A DNA stretch of 56,058 nucleotides from Candidatus Phocaeicola excrementigallinarum (GCA_019120125.1 DWVR01000009.1:1-56058), one strand, 5' to 3'; shown: positions 42,476 to 50,305, numbered from the stretch's first letter. Notes: generated by a model from the letters alone, not told the origin. Translations and numbers: made by a program.

Positions 42476-42561
42476 GCTCGAATGGTGGAATCGGTAGACA
42501 CGAGGGACTTAAAATCCCTTGGCCAGTAATGGCTGTGCGGGTTCAAGTCCCGCTTCGAGTA
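42476..42561 (+). tRNA. tRNA-Leu (TAA)
   Basis: This 86-nt tRNA has the long variable arm of a leucine tRNA. Acceptor arms GCTCGAA/TTCGAGT pair with one G-U. The anticodon stem AGGGA/TCCCT holds loop CTTAAAA (anticodon TAA), and the T-arm carries GTTCAAGTCC. It lies 14 bp after tRNA-Gly and shares its promoter. Confidence 0.96.
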
Positions 42562-42569
42562 CTTCGCTT

Positions 42570-42613
42570 AATCGCCAATTATCTGGTTTCTGGATAGTTG
42601 GCGATTCTGTTTT
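42570..42613 (+). terminator. Terminator of the tRNA pair
   Basis: AATCGCCAATTATC (42570-42583) pairs with GATAGTTGGCGATT (42593-42606) with one G-T wobble. The downstream sequence is T-rich (CTGTTTTATT). Confidence 0.75.
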
Positions 42614-42652
42614 ATTGTACGGTTATAACAATGGCATTAAAATATAAAGAAT

Positions 42653-43678
42653 ATGCAACATTTTGACAGTGATTACATGGAAGGGGCGCATCCGCTGATT
42701 CTGGAGCGCCTGATCAGGACCAATATGGAAAAGACTCCGGGATACGGAACCGATGAGTATTGCGAGACGGCGCGCCGGAAAATCCGTGAGGCGTGCGGAT
42801 GCCCCGAGGCTGAAGTGCACTTTCTGGTGGGAGGCACACAGACCAACGCGACACTGATTACGGCCATGCTCCGCCCGTATGAAGGGGTAGTCTCAGCCGC
42901 CACGGGACACATCAACATGCACGAGGCGGGAGCGGTGGAAGCGGGAGGCCATAAGGTACTGGCACTTCCGGCGCACGAGGGCAAGCTGGATGCGGAAGAG
43001 GTGGACCGCTATGTCACTTCTTTTTATGAGGACCCGAGCTGGGACCACATGGTGGCGCCGGGAATGGTCTATATCTCCCATCCCACGGAATATGGCACGC
43101 TCTATACGTTGACCGAGCTGGAAGCTTTGTCGGCTGTATGCCGCAAGCATCACATTCCCCTGTTCCTCGACGGGGCGCGATTGGGATACGGACTGGCGGC
43201 ACACGGTACGGATGTAACTCTCGAAGCCATCGCGTCACTGTGCGACGTATTCTATATCGGAGGCACGAAAGTCGGCACCTTGTTCGGTGAGGCCGTAGTG
43301 ATTCCCCGTCCGGGACTGATCAGACAACTGGACACCATCGTGAAACAACGCGGAGTGTTGCTGGCAAAAGGCCGCCTGCTCGGTCTCCAGTTCGATACCT
43401 TGTTCACCGACGGACTGTATGTGGAAATAGCCCGTCATGCTATCAAGATGGCAGACCGGATAGTGGCCTGTCTGGAAGAGAAAGGCTATACGTTTTATGT
43501 CCGCCCCCAAAGCAACCAGTTGTTTGTCGTATTGGAAAACCAACGCCTGGAAGCCCTGTCAGAAAATGTCAGCCTGGGAGTCTGGGAGAAGCCGGATGCC
43601 GGGCATACAGTAGTCCGTATCGCCACAAGCTGGGCCACCCGCGAGGAAGATGTGGACGAACTGCTTTCCTTGTTATAA
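42653..43678 (+). CDS. Low-specificity threonine aldolase family protein
   Basis: The protein has 341 residues of the fold-type I PLP beta-eliminating/aldolase family. It has FLVGGTQTNATLITAMLRP, GHINMHEAGAVEAGGHKVL, ISHPTEYGTLYTLTELEAL and PLFLDGARLGYGL. The PLP lysine is expected in YIGGTKVGTLFGEA. It should cleave L-threonine or L-allo-threonine to glycine and acetaldehyde in the cytoplasm. It stands alone between the tRNA pair and a strong terminator. The relation to tRNA-Gly just upstream is probably coincidental. Confidence 0.9.
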   Translation: MQHFDSDYMEGAHPLILERLIRTNMEKTPGYGTDEYCETARRKIREACGCPEAEVHFLVGGTQTNATLITAMLRPYEGVVSAATGHINMHEAGAVEAGGHKVLALPAHEGKLDAEEVDRYVTSFYEDPSWDHMVAPGMVYISHPTEYGTLYTLTELEALSAVCRKHHIPLFLDGARLGYGLAAHGTDVTLEAIASLCDVFYIGGTKVGTLFGEAVVIPRPGLIRQLDTIVKQRGVLLAKGRLLGLQFDTLFTDGLYVEIARHAIKMADRIVACLEEKGYTFYVRPQSNQLFVVLENQRLEALSENVSLGVWEKPDAGHTVVRIATSWATREEDVDELLSLL

Positions 43679-43706
43679 GCGCCCGGCTGTTTTGTAACGC
43701 ATTTAC

Positions 43707-43769
43707 AGAATGAAGGTGTACCGGGATGTGTCAAGACAACAGAGACGCATTCCGGTACACCTTCATTCT
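43707..43769. terminator. Bidirectional hairpin terminator
   Basis: AGAATGAAGGTGTACCGG (43707-43724) pairs perfectly with 43752-43769, followed by TTTT. It lies between the convergent threonine aldolase and DUF2582 genes. Confidence 0.85.
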
Positions 43770-43810
43770 TTTGTGGCGAGTCCTTTCCGCGATTACGGTA
43801 CCTTGCGGAA

Positions 43811-44032
43811 TCAGAAATAGAAATCCGTTCCGAGCGACAGGTATTCTTTCCCCGTATCCGGGTCGGTTCCGAAAAAGAGTTTGTCTTCCCGGGCCAGCCA
43901 TCCGACAGCCGCATACAATTCCTCTACAGAAAGTCCCGTAGCGGTTTTCAGTTCCTCATATCCCCATCGTTCTTTTTGGTTCAGCAGGTTCCAGACCTGT
44001 CCGGCATGTCCGCCGATAGAATTGTTGTCCAT
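43811..44032 (-). CDS. DUF2582 winged-helix protein, copy 3
   Basis: This 73-residue protein is a single winged-helix domain: GQVWNLLNQKERWGYEELKT, then TGLSVEELYAAVGWLARED, then two wing strands. It matches the small DUF2582 family of Bacteroidetes. It follows copy 2 by 2 bp and is the most divergent at its C terminus (ending T-D-F-Y-F). The G-W-L-A-R-E-[DG]-K block is identical in the three neighbours. It is presumed to bind nucleic acid or act as a small regulator. No target is known. Confidence 0.85.
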   Translation of the reverse strand: MDNNSIGGHAGQVWNLLNQKERWGYEELKTATGLSVEELYAAVGWLAREDKLFFGTDPDTGKEYLSLGTDFYF

Positions 44033-44034
44033 AG

Positions 44035-44262
44035 TTAACCGATATAATAGTTGAGTTCAATGTACAATACATTCTGTTCCCCAGCGTGAGAGTCCTCTAT
44101 CGAGAGTTTTCCTTCCCGGGCGAGCCATCCGATCGCCGCGTTCAGGTTTCTGTCCGGCAGTCCGGTCGCTTTCTTGAGCTCGTTGTATGACCATTTTCTG
44201 TGTTCTCCCGCAAGTGTCCTCCATACGATGCCTGCGCTTTCTCCGATACTTTGTACGTCCAT
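44035..44262 (-). CDS. DUF2582 winged-helix protein, copy 2
   Basis: This 75-residue paralogue of the flanking genes has GIVWRTLAGEHRKWSYNELK, TGLPDRNLNAAIGWLAREGK and a short wing ending ELNYYIG. The domain is complete and occupies the whole protein. It lies 30 bp after copy 1 and 2 bp before copy 3, so all three are certainly co-transcribed. The close spacing and shared G-W-L-A-R-E motif point to tandem duplication followed by divergence. Confidence 0.85.
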   Translation of the reverse strand: MDVQSIGESAGIVWRTLAGEHRKWSYNELKKATGLPDRNLNAAIGWLAREGKLSIEDSHAGEQNVLYIELNYYIG

Positions 44263-44292
44263 GATAGTTTTTGAGTTTAAGAGGTTGTTTTT

Positions 44293-44499
44293 CTATTGGA
44301 TCCTGATCTGAAGCAGTCCGTTCTTCCGTTCCAGATACACTTTGTCTTCTCTGGCCAGCCATCCTACCGCAAGTGTGGTTTCTTCCACCCCAAGATTGAG
44401 TTTCAGCGCGAGCTCCGGAATCGTGATATATCCCGTTTCACACAGTTTCTTCCAGACCGCTCCGGCCTTGAATCCGATGTTGGCTTTTTCCTTTTCCAT
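44293..44499 (-). CDS. DUF2582 winged-helix protein, copy 1
   Basis: This 68-residue protein is the first gene of the trio: GFKAGAVWKKLCETGYITIP, ELALKLNLGVEETTLAVGWL and AREDKVYLERKNGLLQIRI. It is the most compact version. A minus-strand promoter box and a folded RNA element precede it. The operon is separated from argF' by the argF' terminator. These mini winged-helix proteins may form dimers or hetero-oligomers (inference). Confidence 0.85.
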   Translation of the reverse strand: MEKEKANIGFKAGAVWKKLCETGYITIPELALKLNLGVEETTLAVGWLAREDKVYLERKNGLLQIRIQ

Positions 44500-44521
44500 A
44501 ATTATGAGATTTTAGGGGTAT

Positions 44522-44543
44522 AAAAAATGCGGTAGAGCATTTT
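44522..44543 (-). terminator. Small terminator-like hairpin in the DUF2582 leader
   Basis: On the minus strand AAAATGC, loop TCTACC, and GCATTTT are followed by TT, forming a 7-bp hairpin with a U-run. It sits between the structured element (44550-44669) and the first DUF2582 ATG, so it would act as an attenuator rather than a gene-end terminator. Confidence 0.5.
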
Positions 44544-44549
44544 CCTGTC

Positions 44550-44669
44550 GTTAGAGAGGGAGTCGAAGCCCTTGAACACAAACAAGAAACGCCCTCCGCA
44601 GTTTATATGGACGGAAGGCGTATAACTGTTTTCGTGTGTTCTTAGATACTTTTTCGACTTTTCTCTAAC
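44550..44669 (-). ncRNA. Nested three-stem RNA element upstream of the DUF2582 operon
   Basis: Three nested stems enclose 120 nt. The outer stem GTTAGAGA (44550-44557) pairs with TCTCTAAC (44662-44669) and continues as AGTCG/CGACT. The middle stem is GAACACA (44574-44580) with TGTGTTC (44635-44641). The inner stem is CGCCCTCCG (44590-44598) with CGGAAGGCG (44612-44620), with one mismatch. No ORF is present. It lies between a minus-strand promoter box and an attenuator-like hairpin, so it is probably a cis-acting leader. A free small RNA is the alternative. I do not recognise it as a known riboswitch class. Confidence 0.55.
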
Positions 44670-44734
44670 ACTGGAAATCAGCTAGACGCTTAAATACTTC
44701 AATAAAATAGTAACGGCTTTTCTATTTGCCTTCG

Positions 44735-44742
44735 CAAAAATA
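44735..44742 (-). promoter_or_regulatory. TATTTTTG promoter box for the DUF2582 operon
   Basis: TATTTTTG on the minus strand lies 66 bp upstream of the folded RNA element and about 235 bp before the first DUF2582 ATG. The A+T-rich surroundings make chance matches possible. Confidence 0.4.
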
Positions 44743-44796
44743 CGTATTTCCTTTAAAAATCCTGTCATTTTATCGGACTATTTTTTGCTTTCCCCC

Positions 44797-44873
44797 AAAA
44801 TAAAAATAAAGACTCCGTGCCGCTGTGCCTCCATGTTCAGACTATGACAGACACGGGATACAGGGACACGGAG
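44797..44873 (-). terminator. Terminator of the proA-argF' operon
   Basis: On the minus strand CTCCGTG (complement of 44867-44873) pairs with CACGGAG (complement of 44813-44819). An inner CTGT/ACAG extends the stem, and a T-rich tail (TCTTTATTTTTATTTT) follows. It begins 22 bp after the argF' stop. Confidence 0.7.
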
Positions 44874-44894
44874 AAAAATATTCCGCACGGGTTC

Positions 44895-45860
44895 TCAGGC
44901 AAGTGACTGCAACATGCGTTTCAATACCACGGTGGCCGAAATCTCACGGTTGGCGGCTTCCGGTATCACCAGTGAGGTGGGAGCCTCGATCACCGCGTCG
45001 GTCACAATCATGTTGCGGCGCACGGGCAGGCAGTGCATGAAGAAAGCGTTGTCGGTCACAGCCATGTGAGCCTCGTCCACAGTCCATCCCATATCTTTGC
45101 TCAACACTTTTCCATAGTCCTCCGGACAAGTGACTCCCGGACACGCCCAGTTTTTCGCATAGATGAAGTCGGCTCCCTCAAACGCCTTCAGCTGGTCGTA
45201 TTCCACTCTCGCGCCGCGCACGAACTTGGGATCAAGCTCGTAGCCGTGGGGATGCGTGATGACAAAGTCCACGTCGGCCTCGTTCATGAAATCGGCGAAT
45301 GAGTTGGGCACCGCCTGCGGCAGGGCACGCGGATGGGGAGCCCATGTCAGCACCACTTTCGGACGTTCCTTCTTCTTATATTCCTCGATGGTGATCAGGT
45401 CGGCGAACGCCTGGAGCGGATGGCCCGTGGCCGCTTCCATTGAGAATACGGGCTTACCGGAATACCGGATGAACTGGTTCAGGATTTTTTCATTGTAGTC
45501 GTCCTCCCGGCTCTCGAAACGGGCGAACGAGCGGACTCCGATAATGTCGCAATAAGAGGCCATCACGGGAATCGCCTCCAGCAGGTGCTCGCTCTTGTCA
45601 CCGTCCATCACCACGCCCCGTTCCGTCTCCAGTTTCCATGCCCCCTGGTTCACGTCGAGCACAATTACGTCCATGCCCAGATTACGGGCCGCCTTCTGGG
45701 TACTCAGACGGGTGCGCAGACTGTTGTTGAAGAATATCAGCAGACAGGTCCTGTGCTTGCCCAGCGCCTCATATTTATACCGGTCTTTCTTGATTTCGAA
45801 CGCTTCCGCCAAGGCGGTCTTCAGGTCTCCCAAATCGAATACGTTAGTGTAGGTTTTCAT
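44895..45860 (-). CDS. argF': N-succinylornithine-type carbamoyltransferase (ArgF')
   Basis: The protein has 321 residues of the transcarbamylase fold, with carbamoyl-phosphate site FNNSLRTRLSTQK in place of the usual S-x-R-T-R-T and the C-terminal HCLPVRRN. Close blocks such as EAIPVM, CDIIGVRSFARFE, PVFSMEAATGHPLQ and HPHGYELDPKFV resemble the Bacteroides enzyme that acts on N-succinyl-L-ornithine rather than ornithine. The proline in EAIPVM fits the succinyl-specific group (family knowledge). It catalyses the carbamoylation step of acylated-intermediate arginine synthesis. It follows proA by 81 bp and precedes a terminator. argH is elsewhere in this window. Confidence 0.92.
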   Translation of the reverse strand: MKTYTNVFDLGDLKTALAEAFEIKKDRYKYEALGKHRTCLLIFFNNSLRTRLSTQKAARNLGMDVIVLDVNQGAWKLETERGVVMDGDKSEHLLEAIPVMASYCDIIGVRSFARFESREDDYNEKILNQFIRYSGKPVFSMEAATGHPLQAFADLITIEEYKKKERPKVVLTWAPHPRALPQAVPNSFADFMNEADVDFVITHPHGYELDPKFVRGARVEYDQLKAFEGADFIYAKNWACPGVTCPEDYGKVLSKDMGWTVDEAHMAVTDNAFFMHCLPVRRNMIVTDAVIEAPTSLVIPEAANREISATVVLKRMLQSLA

Positions 45861-45941
45861 GTTTTACAGTTGAAGTTGATAGTTAACCGTCAATGACGGG
45901 CATCGGATGTCCGCCATTGGCTTTCCGTTTATTTGTTCTCA

Positions 45942-47189
45942 TTAAGGCCGTGTCTGTCCGTTGCCTTCAATCAGCCATTTGTAGGTGGTCATCTCACGCA
46001 GTCCCATCGGGCCGCGCGCGTGCAGTTTCTGGGTGCTGATGCCTATTTCCGCACCCAGACCGAACTGGGCGCCATCGGTGAACGAAGTGGGCGCGTTGAC
46101 GTAAACGCAGGCCGCATCCACCGCACGCTGGAAATACGCGGCTGTCTGAATGTCTTCAGTGATGATGCATTCACTGTGCTTGGAACCGTACGTATGGATG
46201 TGAGCCACAGCCGCCTCCACATTGTCCACAGTCTTGACGGCCATTTTATAGTCAAGGAACTCCGTGCCGAAACTGTCCCCGCCGGCATGTTCCAGAAGCT
46301 CCGACGGATAGTTCCCGTCCAAGGCCTCCCATGCGGAAGCGTCCGCATAGATCTTCACACGGCTTCCTTTCAACGGAGCGCAAAGGGCGGGCAGGTCGTC
46401 CAGACGGTCCTTATGGACCAGCAGACAATCAAGCGCGTTGCATACGCTTACCCGGCGTGTCTTTGCGTTGTGGATGATGGCAGCCCCTTTTGCCAGGTCT
46501 CCTTTCCCGTCAAAATAGGCGTGACAGATACCGGCACCTGTCTCGATGACCGGCACCGTAGCCTCATGGCGCACATAGCGTATCAGCTCTCCGCTTCCCC
46601 GGGGGATAATAAGGTCCACATACCCCTCGGCGTGGAGCAGTCCGGAGGTCGCCTCACGGGTGGAAGGCAGAAGCTCGACCACATGCTCGTCGACACCGCA
46701 ATTCCGCAACACCCCATGTATCAGCGCGACAATGGCCCTGTTGGAACAGTCCGCGTCGCTTCCCCCCTTCAGAATACAGGCATTCCCGCTTTTCAGGCAG
46801 AGAGAAAACACGTCGAAGCTCACGTTGGGACGGGCCTCATAAATGATGCCGACCACCCCGAAAGGCACACTGACTTTCCGCAGATGGAGTCCGTTCGGCC
46901 GGGTCCGTTCCTCCAGGGTAATGTCCAATGGAGAAGGCAAGGCGGCCACATCCCTCATGTTCGACGCAATTTCCAGCAGTCGTGCTTCCGACAGTCTCAG
47001 CCGGTCGTATTTGGGATTCTCCGGATCCATCCGTTCCAGATCTAGACGGTTGGCAGCCAGCAGTCCTGGCATGGATTTTGTTATCTCATCCGCAACGGCC
47101 ATAAGAATGCGGTTCACTTCGTCCACCTCCATCATCCTTAGGCTGAAAGAGGCCGACTGGACAGCCCGGAATATTTCATTCAGTTCCAT
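45942..47189 (-). CDS. proA: Glutamate-5-semialdehyde dehydrogenase
   Basis: The protein has 415 residues of the aldehyde dehydrogenase superfamily. It has the glutamyl-phosphate reductase blocks [31 protein letters not shown], the catalytic cysteine in [16 protein letters not shown], and the substrate segment [11 protein letters not shown]. It reduces glutamyl-5-phosphate to the semialdehyde in proline synthesis. In many Bacteroides proB precedes proA, but here a TetR gene and a repeat array lie upstream and proB is not in the window. argF' follows in the same operon. Confidence 0.95.
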   Translation of the reverse strand: MELNEIFRAVQSASFSLRMMEVDEVNRILMAVADEITKSMPGLLAANRLDLERMDPENPKYDRLRLSEARLLEIASNMRDVAALPSPLDITLEERTRPNGLHLRKVSVPFGVVGIIYEARPNVSFDVFSLCLKSGNACILKGGSDADCSNRAIVALIHGVLRNCGVDEHVVELLPSTREATSGLLHAEGYVDLIIPRGSGELIRYVRHEATVPVIETGAGICHAYFDGKGDLAKGAAIIHNAKTRRVSVCNALDCLLVHKDRLDDLPALCAPLKGSRVKIYADASAWEALDGNYPSELLEHAGGDSFGTEFLDYKMAVKTVDNVEAAVAHIHTYGSKHSECIITEDIQTAAYFQRAVDAACVYVNAPTSFTDGAQFGLGAEIGISTQKLHARGPMGLREMTTYKWLIEGNGQTRP

Positions 47190-47218
47190 TTTCCTTTCTG
47201 TTTTTATTCATCTTGTCG

Positions 47219-47226
47219 CAAAAATA
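47219..47226 (-). promoter_or_regulatory. TATTTTTG promoter box for proA
   Basis: TATTTTTG on the minus strand ends 29 nt before the proA ATG. It supports a transcript starting at proA, independent of any upstream gene. Confidence 0.5.
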
Positions 47227-47323
47227 CAATAAAAGAATACAATTTCATAGCCTCATCCGGAAAAATTAGAGGTTTTCACCTGTCCCTCCGCAAGGCATTC
47301 AAAAGCGGTATAAAAAGAAGCGA

Positions 47324-47411
47324 AAAACGCCTAGACGTTTTGATCAAAACATAAGGACGTTTCAAGTAAAACATCAGGGCGTTTTGATTGAAACACCTTG
47401 ACGTTTTTTTT
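47324..47411. repeat. Array of four 22-bp palindromic units (locus 2)
   Basis: Four contiguous units of exactly 22 bp lie at 47324-47345, 47346-47367, 47368-47389 and 47390-47411. The 18-bp cores are AAAACGCCTAGACGTTTT, AAAACATAAGGACGTTTC, AAAACATCAGGGCGTTTT and GAAACACCTTGACGTTTT, each followed by a 4-bp linker (GATC, AAGT, GATT, TTTT). This is the same family, copy number and period as the array at 11822. It stands about 135 bp upstream of proA in the 316-bp gap to the TetR gene. The rest of that gap holds only the proA promoter box. Confidence 0.85.
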
Positions 47412-47505
47412 AAAGGGCCGCGATGCCTTTTCATCGTCCACGAAAAACGTTAAAAACAATAAACAACACACCCGGACCCACACGGATTTTCGCGGATTCT
47501 CACAT

Positions 47506-48225
47506 CTACAACGACTCGATCAGCTCTTGAGGCAATCGGGTATACTTCCCGATCTTATCAATAGGGACATTGTCTTTTTTCATTTGTCTTGCAATCCCGA
47601 CAGCCTCACATGAAATTCCCTCAGCGGAAAAAAGCAGTCCGGACAATTGTCTGACAGCATTCCGAATCCTTTCCCTGCCAGCTTCCTTGTTCAGGTCTAT
47701 CCCACCAAAATCAGACAAGTCCTTATGCAATACGAGATAATAGATGCCACCTATCATCATCGCGGCCACAGCCACGATGTCCAGGTCTGAACCTTCGAAT
47801 ACTTTAGCATACCGCGAGCATAAGGGCAATGTGTGAAACTCCCTGAGCCGGGCCGTCCGCCGGACCGTCTCATTGTTCCCGGACAATTCCCACCTGAGCA
47901 ACTGCTGCATGATCCGATTGTCACACAGAGCGTCAAGCAATCCGTTGACAATTTTCTCATACCGTTCTTTTTCATCGCCCTCGCTGTCCGAATCTTTGGC
48001 GACATCACTGAACCAGTAGTCAAACCGCTTTACATATTCGTCTATGAATCCGTTTAAGTCTCCATATCTTCTGTAAAATTGCACGGGCTCAATGGACGCC
48101 TTTTGTATGATGCCCGTAACCGTCAGTTCGCCGAACCCCTTCTCCTCAATGAATCCGGCGGCTGCTTCCAGAATAGCCTTTTCAATGTCTTCTGTACTTC
48201 TCCTTTTCCTTCTGCTATGCTCCAT
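47506..48225 (-). CDS. TetR/AcrR-family regulator with an unusual C-terminal tail
   Basis: The protein has 239 residues. An N-terminal TetR helix-turn-helix (about 13-60: AILEAAAGFIEEKGFGELTV...VQFYRRYGDLNGFI) is followed by a helical ligand domain. The last 35 residues (ARQMKKDNVPIDKIGKYT...LIESL) read like the helix-turn-helix tail that ends many Bacteroidetes Rpn/PD-(D/E)XK transposase-like proteins (family knowledge). The fusion is unusual. No transporter gene is adjacent, so the target may be its own promoter or a distant operon. It is the upstream neighbour of the repeat array before proA. Confidence 0.8.
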   Translation of the reverse strand: MEHSRRKRRSTEDIEKAILEAAAGFIEEKGFGELTVTGIIQKASIEPVQFYRRYGDLNGFIDEYVKRFDYWFSDVAKDSDSEGDEKERYEKIVNGLLDALCDNRIMQQLLRWELSGNNETVRRTARLREFHTLPLCSRYAKVFEGSDLDIVAVAAMMIGGIYYLVLHKDLSDFGGIDLNKEAGRERIRNAVRQLSGLLFSAEGISCEAVGIARQMKKDNVPIDKIGKYTRLPQELIESL

Positions 48226-48538
48226 GTTGTTTTTTTGACTTGTTCCCTCCAGCTCACCGGTCAGGTTCCAATATGACCGTCTTCATGAAATGCCAGAATA
48301 CTACACATAATCCCGCTTCCTGAATCCGGACGACAGGACACATCATTACAGTGGTAAATATACCCTTTTCCCGGCAACATTCCACGGCCTGACAAGATTT
48401 TTTATCCGTAAATAAGATATAACCGCATCGGCTTTTAAAGCGATCAAGCCCTTTCTTTTGTGCGTAATACAATCAATATTGCATGATATATAATTTATAT
48501 TTATGGTATTCTACCATAACTATTACGGATGTTCAGCC
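48226..48538. other. Intergenic stretch with a decayed ORF
   Basis: About 310 bp lie upstream of the TetR gene and of the divergent DUF3943 promoter. The minus strand has an open frame (48254-48472) that vaguely resembles DUF3343 proteins (G-I-x6-CPV...AGLC-x-VF), but it has no ATG and a stop directly before its first codon. I read it as chance or a remnant. Confidence 0.3.
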
Positions 48539-48568
48539 TTGAATTATACAATATATATTGTATATTTG
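48539..48568 (+). promoter_or_regulatory. Full Bacteroidetes promoter for the DUF3943 gene
   Basis: TTG at 48539-48541 and TATATTTG at 48561-48568 are separated by 19 bp, the expected spacing of the -33 and -7 elements. This is the best-formed promoter in the window. Transcription should start near 48573. Confidence 0.75.
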
Positions 48569-48595
48569 TGCCGCGAAACATCAAATGACATTATC

Positions 48596-48685
48596 ATGAA
48601 AAAGAACATGGATATATTTCTAATGCAGTCTTATGAATACAGGACTTTCAAACACCGGCATTTATTCCATTCCTGTCAACTATGA
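48596..48685 (+). CDS. 29-codon leader ORF coupled to the DUF3943 gene
   Basis: A short frame starts about 23 nt after the predicted transcription start. It begins MKKNMDIFLMQSYEYRTFKH and ends in S-C-Q-L. Its TGA (48683-48685) overlaps the ATG of the next gene (48682-48684), a typical coupling overlap. It has three His near its end and several Tyr/Phe but no classic attenuator hairpin. Translation here could deliver ribosomes to the DUF3943 start. Whether the peptide itself matters is unknown. Confidence 0.4.
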   Translation: MKKNMDIFLMQSYEYRTFKHRHLFHSCQL

Positions 48686-50208
48686 TCCGGACAACTTTAT
48701 TCATCATTATCATATTCTTTCTGTCTGTCCATAACCTGCAGGCCAATCCTGCCGACACCCTTTCCCAAGCGAAAGCCATATCCTTTTCCGACAATATCAG
48801 CAGAAAAAAATCTTTCTGGAGGGCGGCAGGAGAGACAGCCGGCCTGAACATAGGGCTTTGGGCATTCGACAGATATGTCCTAAACGGTCATTATGCCCGC
48901 ATTTCGTGGAATACCATCAAAGCAAACTTCAGGCATGGGTTTGACTGGGACAATGACCATTTAAGCACAAACATGTTCGCCCATCCCTATCACGGTTCTT
49001 TATACTTCACCGCCGGACGGGCAAACGGATTCAACTTCTGGCAATCGGAACTTTTCGCATTAGGAGGAAGTGCCATGTGGGAACTGTTTATGGAAAGCGA
49101 ATACCCGTCGAAAAACGACATCATAGCCACCCCCATAGGCGGCGCAGCTTTAGGAGAAGTGTTGTACCGCGCTTCAGACCTGATGCTGGACAGCCGCGCT
49201 TCCGGGAGCGAACGTTTCGGACGGGAAGCCCTGTCCTTCCTGCTTTCGCCAATGAGGGGACTGACACGTATCCTCACCGGAGAGGCCTGGAAAAAGAAAC
49301 CGGCCGCCGGAAACGAATTCGGGAGCCCTCCTTACAGACTTGACGTCTCGCTGGGAACGCGCCTCCTGACATCCCATGACAACGACCGTCTTTTAAAAGC
49401 AGGCGCAAGTGCCCGTATTGATTTGGAGTACGGTGACCGTTATGCCTCCTCCAAAAATCCATACGACTATTTCTCACTCCTGATGGAACTGAATGTAATG
49501 AAAACTCAACCTGTGCTTAGCCGGGTGGAAATCATAGGCAGCTTATTCACTAAAGAAATCATAGACACCAAAAGAAACAACCTCACGCTGGGGCTGTACC
49601 AACATTTCGATTTTTTTGATTCTGACACTATACGTACTGATTATACGCCGGGCATCTTGGAACCTTGTGTTGTCCCTTATAAGCTCGGCACTCCGGCCTC
49701 AGCGGGTGGAGGCATTATGTTCAGCTATCAACTGCCTCGTATTACGTTTCAGATGAAAGGACATGCAAACGGCATTCTATTGGGTGGCATTCTTAGCGAT
49801 TTTTACCGGTTTTACCACCGCAACTATAATTGGGGATCGGGATTTTCAGCAAAATTAAATCTAGAGGGTTCACTATCCGATGGTAAATTCTCGTTTTCTC
49901 TGGACAACCGGTTCTACAGATTGTATTCACGGAATGACTGGTACTCAGACAAAGGTTACTCTCCCAATCCTGCCGACCCTCCGGTCGACGTGGAGGGCGA
50001 CCGTTCGCGAGGCACTTTCCATCACCTTGAAGGGAAGATAAACTACAAAGTATGGAAGAAACTGTCTCTCACCGCCCGATGTGACTGGTTCCGCAGAAGC
50101 ACCCTCTACAATAGGGATATAGGAATATCCTCATCGCTTTCCGCTTATGGCTTCTTCATAGACAGCAGGCAACTCAGTTTCCAGTTGATGCTGACCTGCA
50201 GGCTGTAA
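48682..50208 (+). CDS. DUF3943 outer-membrane protein
   Basis: The protein has 508 residues with a signal peptide (IIIIFFLSVHNLQA). The N-terminal half carries the DUF3943 block: GLWAFDRYVLNGHYARISW, HGFDWDNDHLSTNMFAHPYH, RANGFNFWQSELFALGGS and PSKNDIIATPIGGAALGEV. The second half is made of alternating aromatic beta-strands and ends in S-F-Q-L-M-L-T-C-R-L, fitting an outer-membrane barrel. Function is unknown. The gene has its own full promoter and a coupled leader ORF, and is divergent from the TetR gene, which may control it (inference). Confidence 0.85.
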   Translation: MIRTTLFIIIIFFLSVHNLQANPADTLSQAKAISFSDNISRKKSFWRAAGETAGLNIGLWAFDRYVLNGHYARISWNTIKANFRHGFDWDNDHLSTNMFAHPYHGSLYFTAGRANGFNFWQSELFALGGSAMWELFMESEYPSKNDIIATPIGGAALGEVLYRASDLMLDSRASGSERFGREALSFLLSPMRGLTRILTGEAWKKKPAAGNEFGSPPYRLDVSLGTRLLTSHDNDRLLKAGASARIDLEYGDRYASSKNPYDYFSLLMELNVMKTQPVLSRVEIIGSLFTKEIIDTKRNNLTLGLYQHFDFFDSDTIRTDYTPGILEPCVVPYKLGTPASAGGGIMFSYQLPRITFQMKGHANGILLGGILSDFYRFYHRNYNWGSGFSAKLNLEGSLSDGKFSFSLDNRFYRLYSRNDWYSDKGYSPNPADPPVDVEGDRSRGTFHHLEGKINYKVWKKLSLTARCDWFRRSTLYNRDIGISSSLSAYGFFIDSRQLSFQLMLTCRL

Positions 50209-50297
50209 GTGTCTCAGGAAGAAACAGACGGGTAAACAGGAAGTGGCGGACGATGAAAAAAACCAGACATAAAGTGCGATTGTTTGAAAAGTTTTTT

Positions 50298-50305
50298 TAT
50301 CTTTG
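50298..50305 (+). promoter_or_regulatory. TATCTTTG promoter box for the DUF2007 gene
   Basis: TATCTTTG matches TAnnTTTG and lies 56 nt before the ATG at 50362, inside the longer upstream frame, which it argues against. Confidence 0.55.

Noticed and set aside
44550..44669. Integron attC-like site because of GTTAGAG...CTCTAAC ends
   Set aside because: attC sites begin with a core ending in AAC and finish with GTT. Here the order is reversed, and there is no integrase.
48254..48472. DUF3343-like small gene on the minus strand
   Set aside because: No ATG, a stop directly before the first codon, and only a loose motif resemblance.
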